From Auanema rhodensis (taxonomy: Eukaryota > Nematoda > Chromadorea > Rhabditida > Rhabditidae), in the NCBI GenBank assembly GCA_964057225.1, contig OZ059897.1, positions 4,216,001 to 4,280,000 on the forward strand: a stretch of DNA of 64,000 nt, given 5' to 3'. Each line of letters opens with the position of its first letter. Position 1 is the stretch's first letter. Both the position numbers and the translations under genes were made by a program. Positions 25,726 through 38,600 of the stretch are shown one piece after another. The notes beneath the pieces are model-generated. The model saw nothing but the letters and a program-made list of their open reading frames with translations, searched no databases and was not told where the DNA came from.

Positions 25726-27876
25726 TGGAGCGTTTCTCAATGTAGTATAGTGCATTCGATGCGGATTTTTAAGCTGCGTTGATCTGTGTTATCAGATTTG
25801 CGCTAGCTTAAAAATGCACCGAGTAATCAACTGATATAGGTTCACACTTATATCCTCGATTTTCACCCTGAAGAATTAATTTTTTCGTTGAATAACATTG
25901 TCCATCGTCTTTGCCTTGAAAAAAGAAATCTAAAAACTCCTACTTTTTGTGAAATTATTTAGAAATTTTTCGGGAAAATTTTTGTCACAATGTTTTTGGA
26001 AGCAATGTTGAGTGTACATGGGAACTCAGCATACACTAATGCATTATTTTTCAAACGATCATAACTAATTTTTGTATAGAGCGTTTCTCAATGTAGTATA
26101 GTGCATTCGATGCGGATTTTTAAGCTGCGTCGATATGTGTTATCAGATTTGAGTTAGCTTGAAAATGCACCGAGATATCAACTGATATATGTTCACACTT
26201 ATATCCTCGATTTTCACACTGAAGAATTAATTTTTTCGTTGAATAACATTGTCCATCGTCTTTGCCTTGAAAAAAGAAATCTAAAAACTCCTACTTTTTG
26301 TGAAATTATTTAGAAATTTTTCGGGAAAATTTTTGTCAAAATGTTTTTGGACGCAATGTTGAGTGTACATGGGAACTCAGCATACACTAATGCATTATTT
26401 TTCAAACGATCATAACTAATTTTTGTATAGAGCGTTTCTCAATGTAGTATAGTTCATTCGATGCGGATTTTTAAGCTGCGTCGATCTGTGTTATCAGATT
26501 TGAGTTAGCTTAAAAATGCACCGAGATATCAACTGATATATGTTCACACTTATATCCTCGATTTTCACCCTGAAGAATTAATTTTTTCGTTGAATAACAT
26601 TGTCCATCGTCTTTGCCTTGAAAAAAGAAATCTAAAAACTCCTACTTTTTGTGAAATTATTAAGAAATTTTTCGGGAAAATTTTTGTCACAATGTTTTTG
26701 GAAGCAATGTTGAGTGTAAATGGGAACTCAGCATACACTAATGCATTATTTTTCGAACGATCATAACTAATTTTTGTATAGAGCGTTTCTCAATGTAGTA
26801 TAGTGCATTCGATGCGGATTTTTAAGCTGCGTCGATCTGTGTTATCAGATTTGCGCTAGCTTAAAAATGCACCGAGTAATCAACTGATATAGGTTCACAC
26901 TTATATCCTCGATTTTCACCCTGAAGAATTAATTTTTTCGTTGAATAACATTGTCCATCGTCTTTGCCTTGAAAAAAGAAATCTAAAAACTCCTACTTTT
27001 TGTGAAATTATTAAGAAATTTTTCGGGAAAATTTTTGTCACAATGTTTTTGGAAGCAATGTTGAGTGTACATGGGAACTCAGCATACACTAATGCATTAT
27101 TTTTCGAACGATCATAACTAATTTTTGTATAGAGCGTTTCTCAATGTAGTATAGTGCATTCGATGCGGATTTTTAAGCTGCGTCGATCTGTGTTATCAGA
27201 TTTGCGCTAGCTTAAAAATGCACCGAGTAATCAACTGATATAGGTTCACACTTATATCCTCGATTTTCACCCTGAAGAATTAATTTTTTCGTTGAATAAC
27301 ATTGTCCATCGTCTTTGCCTTGAAAAAAGAAATCTAAAAACTCCTACTTTTTGTGAAATTATTTAGAAATTTTTCGGGAAAATTTTTGTCACAATGTTTT
27401 TGGAAGCAATGTTGAGTGTACATGGGAACTCAACATACACTAATGCATTATTTTTCAAACGATCATAACTAATTTTTGTATAGAGCGTTTCTCAATGTAG
27501 TATAGTGCATTCGATGCGGATTTTTAAGCTGCGTCGATCTGTGTTATCAGATTTGAGTTAGCTTGAAAATGCACCGAGATATCAACTGATATATGTTCAC
27601 ACTTATATCCTCGATTTTCACCCTGAAGAATTAATTTTTTCGTTGAAAAACATTGTCCATCGTATTCGTCTTGAAAAAAGGAATCTAAAAACATCTACTT
27701 TTTGTGAAATTATTTAGAAATTTTTCGGGAAAATTTTTGTCACAATGTTTTTGGAAGCAATGTTGAGTGTACATGGGAACTCAGCATACACTAATGCATT
27801 ATTTTTCAAACGATCATAACTAATTTTTGTATAGAGCGTTTCTCAATGTAGTATAGTGCATTCGATGCGGATTTTT
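24788..27876 (+). repeat. 3.1-kb duplicated block, copy 2 (pairs with 20577-23665)
   Basis: Second copy of the block at offset 4211 bp. Private single-base changes include ggacgcaatg near 26350 and gtgtaaatgg near 26716, both in parts of the monomer that otherwise hardly vary. About 1.1 kb separates the two copies and belongs to the other (5615-bp offset) duplication, so the pair is not a simple tandem. Confidence 0.85.
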
Positions 27877-30800
27877 AAGCTGCGTCGATCTGTGTTATCA
27901 GATTTGAGTTAGCTTAAAAATGCACCGAGATATCAACTGATATATGTTCACACTTATATCCTCGATTTTCACCCTGAAGAAATGATTTTTTCGTTGAAAA
28001 ACATTGTCCATCGTATTCGTCTTGAAAAAAAGAATCTAAAAACATCTACTTTTTGTGAAATTATTCAGAAATTTTTCGGGAAAATTTTTGTCAAAATGTT
28101 TTTGGAAGCAATGTTGAGTGTACATGGGAACTCAACATACACTAATGCATTATTTTTCAAACGATCATAACTAATTTTTGTATAGAGCGTTTCTCAATGT
28201 AGTATAGTGCATTCGATGCGGATTTTTAAGCTGCGTCGATATGTGTTATCAGATTTGAGTTAGCTTGAAAATGCACCGAGATATCAACTGATATATGTTC
28301 ACACTTATATCCTCGATTTTCACCCTGAAGAATTAATTTTTTCGTTGAATAACATTGTCCATCGTCTTTGCCTTGAAAAAAGAAATCTAAAAACTCCTAC
28401 TTTTTGTGAAATTATTTAGAAATTTTTCGGGAAAATTTTTGTCAAAATGTTTTTGGAAGCAATGTTGAGTGTACATGGGAACTCAGCATACACTAATGCA
28501 TTATTTTTCAAACGATCATAACTAATTTTTGTATAGAGCGTTTCTCAATGTAGTATAGTTCATTCGATGCGGATTTTTAAGCTGCGTCGATCTGTGTTAT
28601 CAGATTTGAGTTAGCTTAAAAATGCACCGAGATATCAACTGATATATGTTCACACTTATATCCTCGATTTTCACCCTGAAGAAATGATTTTTTCGTTAAC
28701 AAACATTGTCCATCGTATTCGTCTTGAAAAAAGGAATCTAAAAACATCTACTTTTTGTGAAATTATTTAGAAATTTTTCGGGAAAATTTTTGTCAAAATG
28801 TTTTTGGAAGCAATGTTGAGTGTACATGGGAACTCAACATACACTAATGCATTATTTTTCAAACGATCATAACTAATTTTTGTATAGAGCGTTTCTCAAT
28901 GTAGTATAGTGCATTCGATGCGGATTTTTAAGCTGCGTCGATCTGTGTTATCAGATTTGCGCTAGCTTAAAAATGCACCGAGTAATCAACTGATATAGGT
29001 TCACACTTATATCCTCGATTTTAACCCTGAAGAATTAATTTTTTCGTTGAATAACATTGTCCATCGTCTTTGCCTTGAAAAAAGAAATCTAAAAACTCCT
29101 ACTTTTTGTGAAATTATTGAGAAATTTTTCGGGAAAATTTTTGTCACAATGTTTTTGGAAGCAATGTTGAGTGTACATGGGAACTCAGCATACACTAATG
29201 CATTATTTTTCAAACGATCATAACTAATTTTTGTATAGAGCGTTTCTCAATGTAGTATAGTGCATTCGATGCGGATTTTTAAGCTGCGTCGATCTGTGTT
29301 ATCAGATTTGCGCTAGCTTAAAAATGCACCGAGTAATCAACTGATATAGGTTCACACTTATATCCTCGATTTTCACCCTGAAGAATTAATTTTTTCGTTG
29401 AATAACATTGTCCATCGTCTTTGCCTTGAAAAAAGAAATCTAAAAACTCCTACTTTTTGTGAAATTATTTAGAAATTTTTCGGGAAAATTTTTGTCACAA
29501 TGTTTTTGGAAGCAATGTTGAGTGTACATGGGAACTCAGCATACACTAATGCATTATTTTTCAAACGATCATAACTAATTTTTGTATAGAGCGTTTCTCA
29601 ATGTAGTATAGTGCATTCGATGCGGATTTTTAAGCTGCGTCGATCTGTGTTATCAGATTTGCGCTAGCTTAAAAATGCACCGAGTAATCAACTGATATAG
29701 GTTCACACTTATATCCTCGATTTTCACCCTGAAGAATTAATTTTTTCGTTGAATAACATTGTCCATCGTCTTTGCCTTGAAAGAAGAAATCTAAAAACTC
29801 CTACTTTTTGTGAAATTATTTAGAAATTTTTCGAGAAAATTTTTGTCACAATGTTTTTGGAAGCAATGTTGAGTGTACATGGGAACTCAGCATACACTAA
29901 TGCATTATTTTTCAAACGATCATAACTAATTTTTGTATAGAGCGTTTCTCAATGTAGTATAGTGCATTCGATGCGGATTTTTAAGCTGCGTCGATATGTG
30001 TTATCAGATTTGAGTTAGCTTGAAAATGCACCGAGATATCAACTGATATATGTTCACACTTATATCCTCGATTTTCACCCTGAAGAATTAATTTTTTCGT
30101 TGAATAACATTGTCCATCGTCTTTGCCTTGAAAAAAGAAATCTAAAAACTCCTACTTTTTGTGAAATTATTTAGAAATTTTTCGGGAAAATTTTTGTCAA
30201 AATGTTTTTGGAAGCAATGTTGAGTGTACATGGGAACTCAGCATACACTAATGCATTATTTTTCAAACGATCATAACTAATTTTTGTATAGAGCGTTTCT
30301 CAATGTAGTATAGTTCATTCGATGCGGATTTTTAAGCTGCGTCGATCTGTGTTATCAGATTTGAGTTAGCTTAAAAATGCACCGAGATATCAACTGATAT
30401 ATGTTCACACTTATATCCTCGATTTTCACCCTGAAGAAATGATTTTTTCGTTAACAAACATTGTCCATCGTATTCGTCTTGAAAAAAGGAATGTAAAAAC
30501 ATCTACTTTTTGTGAAATTATTTAGAAATTTTTCGGGAAAATTTTTGTCAAAATGTTTTTGGAAGCAATGTTGAGTGTACATGGGAACTCAACATACACT
30601 AATGCATTATTTTTCAAACGATCATAACTAATTTTTGTATAGAGCGTTTCTCAATGTAGTATAGTGCATTCGATGCGGATTTTTAAGCTGCGTCGATCTG
30701 TGTTATCAGATTTGCGCTAGCTTAAAAATGCACCGAGTAATCAACTGATATAGGTTCACACTTATATCCTCGATTTTCACCCTGAAGAATTAATTTTTTC

Positions 30801-32049
30801 GTTGAATAACATTGTCCATCGTCTTTGCCTTGAAAAAAGAAATCTAAAAACTCCTACTTTTTGTGAAATTATTAAGAAATTTTTCGGGAAAATTTTTGTC
30901 ACAATGTTTTTGGAAGCAATGTTGAGTGTACATGGGAACTCAGCATACACTAATGCATTATTTTTCGAACGATCATAACTAATTTTTGTATAGAGCGTTT
31001 CTCAATGTAGTATAGTGCATTCGATGCGGATTTTTAAGCTGCGTCGATCTGTGTTATCAGATTTGCGCTAGCTTAAAAATGCACCGAGTAATCAACTGAT
31101 ATAGGTTCACACTTATATCCTCGATTTTCACCCTGAAGAATTAATTTTTTCGTTGAATAACATTGTCCATCGTCTTTGCCTTGAAAAAAGAAATCTAAAA
31201 ACTCCTACTTTTTGTGAAATTATTTAGAAATTTTTCGGGAAAATTTTTGTCACAATGTTTTTGGAAGCAATGTTGAGTGTACATGGGAACTCAACATACA
31301 CTAATGCATTATTTTTCAAACGATCATAACTAATTTTTGTATAGAGCGTTTCTCAATGTAGTATAGTGCATTCGATGCGGATTTTTAAGCTGCGTCGATC
31401 TGTGTTATCAGATTTGAGTTAGCTTGAAAATGCACCGAGATATCAACTGATATATGTTCACACTTATATCCTCGATTTTCACCCTGAAGAATTAATTTTT
31501 TCGTTGAATAACATTGTCCATCGTCTTTGCCTTGAAAAAAGAAATCTAAAAACTCCTACTTTTTGTGAAATTATTTAGAAATTTTTCGGGAAAATTTTTG
31601 TCACAATGTTTTTGGAAGCAATGTTGAGTGTACATGGGAACTCAACATACACTAATGCATTATTTTTCAAACGATCATAACTAATTTTTGTATGGAGCGT
31701 TTCTCAATGTAGTATAGTGCATTCGATGCGAATTTTTAAGCTGCGTTGATCTGTGTTATCAGATTTGCGCTAGCTTAAAAATGCACCGAGTAATCAACTG
31801 ATATAGGTTCACACTTATATCCTCGATTTTCACCCTGAAGAATTAATTTTTTCGTTGAATAACATTGTCCATCGTCTTTGCCTTGAAAAAAGAAATCTAA
31901 AAACTCCTACTTTTTGTGAAATTATTTAGAAATTTTTCGGGAAAATTTTTGTCACAATGTTTTTGGAAGCAATGTTGAGTGTACATGGGAACTCAACATA
32001 CACTAATGCATTATTTTTCAAACGATCATAACTAATTTTTGTATAGAGC
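27877..32049 (+). repeat. Mixed monomers with pentamer and dimer spacing
   Basis: About twelve monomers. ttaacaaac variants at 28696 and 30451 lie 1755 bp apart, marking a pentamer-like spacing, and 30451 is the last of eleven such variants in the window. One monomer (27982) has the full-length open frame. The pair of gagtt/agcttgaaaatg monomers near 31420 and 32121 is spaced 702 bp. Private changes include tttaaccctg near 29021, ttgaaagaag near 29780, ttcgagaaaa near 29831, ggaatgtaaa near 30489 and gatgcgaattt near 31726. Confidence 0.78.
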
Positions 32050-35000
32050 GTTTCTCAATGTAGTATAGTGCATTCGATGCGGATTTTTAAGCTGCGTCGA
32101 TCTGTGTTATCAGATTTGAGTTAGCTTGAAAATGCACCGAGATATCAACTGATATATGTTCACACTTATATCCTCGATTTTCACCCTGAAGAATTAATTT
32201 TTTCGTTGAATAACATTGTCCATCGTCTTTGCCTTGAAAAAAGAAATCTAAAAACTCCTACTTTTTGTGAAATTATTTAGAAATTTTTCGGGAAAATTTT
32301 TGTCACAATGTTTTTGGAAGCAATGTTGAGTGTACATGGGAACTCAACATACACTAATGCATTATTTTTCAAACGATCATAACTAATTTTTGTATGGAGC
32401 GTTTCTCAATGTAGTATAGTGCATTCGATGCGGATTTTTAAGCTGCGTTGATCTGTGTTATCAGATTTGCGCTAGCTTAAAAATGCACCGAGTAATCAAC
32501 TGATATAGGTTCACACTTATATCCTCGATTTTCACCCTGAAGAATTAATTTTTTCGTTGAATAACATTGTCCATCGTCTTTGCCTTGAAAAAAGAAATCT
32601 AAAAACTCCTACTTTTTGTGAAATTATTTAGAAATTTTTCGGGAAAATTTTTGTCACAATGTTTTTGGAAGCAATGTTGAGTGTACATGGGAACTCAGCA
32701 TACACTAATGCATTATTTTTCAAACGATCATAACTAATTTTTGTATGGAGCGTTTCTCAATGTAGTATAGTGCATTCGATGCGGATTTTTAAGCTGCGTT
32801 GATCTGTGTTATCAGATTTGCGCTAGCTTAAAAATGCACCGAGTAATCAACTGATATAGGTTCACACTTATATCCTCGATTTTCACCCTGAAGAATTAAT
32901 TTTTTCGTTGAATAACGTTGTCCATCGTCTTTGCCTTGAAAAAAAAAATCTAAAAACTCCTACTTTTTGTGAAATTATTTAGAAATTTTTCGGGAAAATT
33001 TTTGTCACAATGTTTTTGGAAGCAATGTTGAGTGTACATGGGAACTCAGCATACACTAATGCATTATTTTTCAAACGATCATAACTAATTTTTGTATGGA
33101 GCGTTTCTCAATGTAGTATAGTGCATTCGATGCGGATTTTTAAGCTGCGTTGATCTGTGTTATCAGATTTGCGCTAGCTTAAAAATGCACCGAGTAATCA
33201 ACTGATATATGTTCACACTTATATCCTCGATTTTCACCCTGAAGAAATGATTTTTTCGTTGAAAAACATTGTCCATCGTATTCGTCTTGAAAAAAGGAAT
33301 CTAAAAACATCTACTTTTTGTGAAATTATTTAGAAATTTTTCGGGAAAATTTTTGTCACAATGTTTTTGGAAGCAATGTTGAGTGTACATGGGAACTCAG
33401 CATACACTAATGCATTATTTTTCAAACGATCATAACTAATTTTTGTATAGAGCGTTTCTCAATGTAGTATAGTGCATTCGATGCGGATTTTTAAGCTGCG
33501 TCGATCTGTGTTATCAGATTTGCGCTAGCTTAAAAATGCACCGAGTAATCAACTGATATAGGTTCACACTTATATCCTCGATTTTCACCCTGAAGAATTA
33601 ATTTTTTCGTTGAATAACATTGTCCATCGTCTTTGCCTTGAAAAAAGAAATCTAAAAACTCCTACTTTTTGTGAAATTATTTAGAAATTTTTCGGGAAAA
33701 TTTTTGTCACAATGTTTTTGGAAGCAATGTTGAGTGTACATGGGAACTCAGCATACACTAATGCATTATTTTTCAAACGATCATAACTAATTTTTGTATG
33801 GAGCGTTTCTCAATGTAGTATAGTGCATTCGATGCGGATTTTTAAGCTGCGTTGATCTGTGTTATCAGATTTGCGCTAGCTTAAAAATGCACCGAGTAAT
33901 CAACTGATATAGGTTCACACTTATATCCTCGATTTTCACCCTGAAGAATTAATTTTTTCGTTGAATAACGTTGTCCATCGTCTTTGCCTTGAAAAAAAAA
34001 ATCTAAAAACTCCTACTTTTTGTGAAATTATTTAGAAATTTTTCGGGAAAATTTTTGTCACAATGTTTTTGGAAGCAATGTTGAGTGTACATGGGAACTC
34101 AGCATACACTAATGCATTATTTTTCAAACGATCATAACTAATTTTTGTATGGAGCGTTTCTCAATGTAGTATAGTGCATTCGATGCGGATTTTTAAGCTG
34201 CGTCGATCTGTGTTATCAGATTTGAGTTAGCTTGAAAATGCACCGAGATATCAACTGATATATGTTCACACTTATATCCTCGATTTTCACCCTGAAGAAT
34301 TAATTTTTTCGTTGAATAACATTGTCCATCGTCTTTGCCTTGAAAAAAGAAATCTAAAAACTCCTACTTTTTGTGAAATTATTTAGAAATTTTTCGGGAA
34401 AATTTTTGTCACAATGTTTTTGGAAGCAATGTTGAGTGTACATGGGAACTCAACATACACTAATGCATTATTTTTCAAACGATCATAACTAATTTTTGTA
34501 TGGAGCGTTTCTCAATGTAGTATAGTGCATTCGATGCGGATTTTTAAGCTGCGTTGATCTGTGTTATCAGATTTGCGCTAGCTTAAAAATGCACCGAGTA
34601 ATCAACTGATATAGGTTCACACTTATATCCTCGATTTTCACCCTGAAGAATTAATTTTTTCGTTGAATAACATTGTCCATCGTCTTTGCCTTGAAAAAAG
34701 AAATCTAAAAACTCCTACTTTTTGTGAAATTATTTAGAAATTTTTCGGGAAAATTTTTGTCACAATGTTTTTGGAAGCAATGTTGAGTGTACATGGGAAC
34801 TCAGCATACACTAATGCATTATTTTTCAAACGATCATAACTAATTTTTGTATGGAGCGTTTCTCAATGTAGTATAGTGCATTCGATGCGGATTTTTAAGC
34901 TGCGTTGATCTGTGTTATCAGATTTGCGCTAGCTTAAAAATGCACCGAGTAATCAACTGATATAGGTTCACACTTATATCCTCGATTTTCACCCTGAAGA

Positions 35001-35621
35001 ATTAATTTTTTCGTTGAATAACGTTGTCCATCGTCTTTGCCTTGAAAAAAAAAATCTAAAAACTCCTACTTTTTGTGAAATTATTTAGAAATTTTTCGGG
35101 AAAATTTTTGTCACAATGTTTTTGGAAGCAATGTTGAGTGTACATGGGAACTCAGCATACACTAATGCATTATTTTTCAAACGATCATAACTAATTTTTG
35201 TATGGAGCGTTTCTCAATGTAGTATAGTGCATTCGATGCGGATTTTTAAGCTGCGTTGATCTGTGTTATCAGATTTGCGCTAGCTTAAAAATGCACCGAG
35301 TAATCAACTGATATATGTTCACACTTATATCCTCGATTTTCACCCTGAAGAAATGATTTTTTCGTTGAAAAACATTGTCCATCGTATTCGTCTTGAAAAA
35401 AGGAATCTAAAAACATCTACTTTTTGTGAAATTATTTAGAAATTTTTCGGGAAAATTTTTGTCACAATGTTTTTGGAAGCAATGTTGAGTGTACATGGGA
35501 ACTCAGCATACACTAATGCATTATTTTTCAAACGATCATAACTAATTTTTGTATAGAGCGTTTCTCAATGTAGTATAGTGCATTCGATGCGGATTTTTAA
35601 GCTGCGTCGATCTGTGTTATC
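32050..35621 (+). repeat. 2106-bp hexamer, about 1.7 copies
   Basis: 32050-33515 matches 34156-35621 at offset 2106 bp (6 x 351). Shared markers in order are gcgtcgatc with agcttgaaaatg, gaattaat/ctttgcc monomers, aacgttgtcc followed by a ten-A run, a monomer that switches from gagtaatc to tatatgttc and gaaatgat/attcgtc (gttcacac at 33211 and 35317), then gtatagagcg. The match ends where gcgct in the first copy (near 33518) faces gagtt in the second (near 35625). Confidence 0.83.
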
Positions 35622-38600
35622 AGATTTGAGTTAGCTTAAAAATGCACCGAGATATCAACTGATATAGGTTCACACTTATATCCTCGATTTTCACCCTGAA
35701 GAATTAATTTTTTCGTTGAATAACATTGTCCATCGTCTTTGCCTTGAAAAAAGAAATCTAAAAACTCCTACTTTTTGTGAAATTATTTAGAAATTTTTCG
35801 GGAAAATTTTTGTCACAATGTTTTTGGAAGCAATGTTGAGTGTACATGGGAACTCAGCATACACTAATGCATTATTTTTCAAACGATCATAACTAAATTT
35901 TGTATAGAGCGTTTCTCAATGTAGTATAGTGCATTCGATGCGGATTTTTAAGCTGCGTCGATCTGTGTTATCAGATTTGAGTTAGCTTAAAAATGCACCG
36001 AGATATCAACTGATATATGTTCACACTTATATCCTCGATTTTCACCCTGAAGAAATGATTTTTTCGTTGAAAAACATTGTCCATCGTATTCGTCTTGAAA
36101 AAAAGAATCTAAAAACATCTACTTTTTGTGAAATTATTCAGAAATTTTTCGGGAAAATTTTTGTCAAAATGTTTTTGGAAGCAATGTTGAGTGTACATGG
36201 GAACTCAACATACACTAATGCATTATTTTTCAAACGATCATAACTAATTTTTGTATGGAGCGTTTCTCAATGTAGTATAGTGCATTCGATGCGGATTTTT
36301 AAGCTGCGTTGATCTGTGTTATCAGATTTGCGCTAGCTTAAAAATGCACCGAGTAATCAACTGATATAGGTTCACACTTATATCCTCGATTTTCACCCTG
36401 AAGAATTAATTTTTTCGTTGAATAACGTTGTCCATCGTCTTTGCCTTGAAAAAAGAAATCTAAAAACTCTTGCTTTTTGTGAAATTATTTAGAAATTTTT
36501 CGGGAAAATTTTTGTCACAATGTTTTTGGAAGCAATGTTGAGTGTACATGGGAACTCAACATACACTAATGCATTATTTTTCAAACGATCATAACTAATT
36601 TTTGTATGGAGCGTTTCTCAATGTAGTATAGTGCATTCGATGCGGATTTTTAAGCTGCGTTGATCTGTGTTATCAGATTTGCGCTAGCTTAAAAATGCAC
36701 CGAGTAATCAACTGATATAGGTTCACACTTATATCCTCGATTTTCACCCTGAAGAATTAATTTTTTCGTTGAATAACATTGTCCATCGTCTTTGCCTTGA
36801 AAAAAGAAATCTAAAAACTCCTACTTTTTGTGAAATTATTTAGAAATTTTTCGGGAAAATTTTTGTCACAATGTTTTTGGAAGCAATGTTGAGTGTACAT
36901 GGGAACTCAGCATACACTAATGCATTATTTTTCAAACGATCATAACTAATTTTTGTATGGAGCGTTTCTCAATGTAGTATAGTGCATTCGATGCGGATTT
37001 TTAAGCTGCGTTGATCTGTGTTATCAGATTTGCGCTAGCTTAAAAATGCACCGAGTAATCAACTGATATAGGTTCACACTTATATCCTCGATTTTCACCC
37101 TGAAGAATTAATTTTTTCGTTGAATAACATTGTCCATCGTCTTTGCCTTGAAAAAAGAAATCTAAAAACTCCTACTTTTTGTGAAATTATTTAGAAATTT
37201 TTCGGGAAAATTTTTGTCACAATGTTTTTGGAAGCAATGTTGAGTGTACATGGGAACTCAGCATACACTAATGCATTATTTTTCAAACGATCATAACTAA
37301 ATTTTGTATAGAGCGTTTCTCAATGTAGTATAGTGCATTCGATGCGGATTTTTAAGCTGCGTCGATCTGTGTTATCAGATTTGAGTTAGCTTAAAAATGC
37401 ACCGAGATATCAACTGATATATGTTCACACTTATATCCTCGATTTTCACCCTGAAGAAATGATTTTTTCGTTGAAAAACATTGTCCATCGTATTCGTCTT
37501 GAAAAAAAGAATCTAAAAACATCTACTTTTTGTGAAATTATTCAGAAATTTTTCGGGAAAATTTTTGTCAAAATGTTTTTGGAAGCAATGTTGAGTGTAC
37601 ATGGGAACTCAACATACACTAATGCATTATTTTTCAAACGATCATAACTAATTTTTGTATGGAGCGTTTCTCAATGTAGTATAGTGCATTCGATGCGGAT
37701 TTTTAAGCTGCGTTGATCTGTGTTATCAGATTTGCGCTAGCTTAAAAATGCACCGAGTAATCAACTGATATAGGTTCACACTTATATCCTCGATTTTCAC
37801 CCTGAAGAATTAATTTTTTCGTTGAATAACATTGTCCATCGTCTTTGCCTTGAAAAAAGAAATCTAAAAACTCCTACTTTTTGTGAAATTATTTAGAAAT
37901 TTTTCGGGAAAATTTTTGTCACAATGTTTTTGGAAGCAATGTTGAGTGTACATGGGAACTCAACATACACTAATGCATTATTTTTCAAACGATCATAACT
38001 AATTTTTGTATGGAGCGTTTCTCAATGTAGTATAGTGCATTCGATGCGGATTTTTAAGCTGCGTTGATCTGTGTTATCAGATTTGCGCTAGCTTAAAAAT
38101 GCACCGAGTAATCAACTGATATAGGTTCACACTTATATCCTCGATTTTCACCCTGAAGAATTAATTTTTTCGTTGAATAACATTGTCCATCGTCTTTGCC
38201 TTGAAAAAAGAAATCTAAAAACTCCTACTTTTCGTGAAATTATTTAGAAATTTTTCGGGAAAATTTTTGTCACAATGTTTTTGGAAGCAATGTTGAGTGT
38301 ACATGGGAACTCAGCATACACTAATGCATTATTTTTCAAACGATCATAACTAATTTTTGTATAGAGCGTTTCTCAATGTAGTATAGTGCATTCGATGCGG
38401 ATTTTTAAGCTGCGTCGATCTGTGTTATCAGATTTGAGTTAGCTTAAAAATGCACCGAGATATCAACTGATATATGTTCACACTTATATCCTCGATTTTC
38501 ACCCTGAAGAAATGATTTTTTCGTTGAAAAACATTGTCCATCGTATTCGTCTTGAAAAAAAGAATCTAAAAACATCTACTTTTTGTGAAATTATTCAGAA

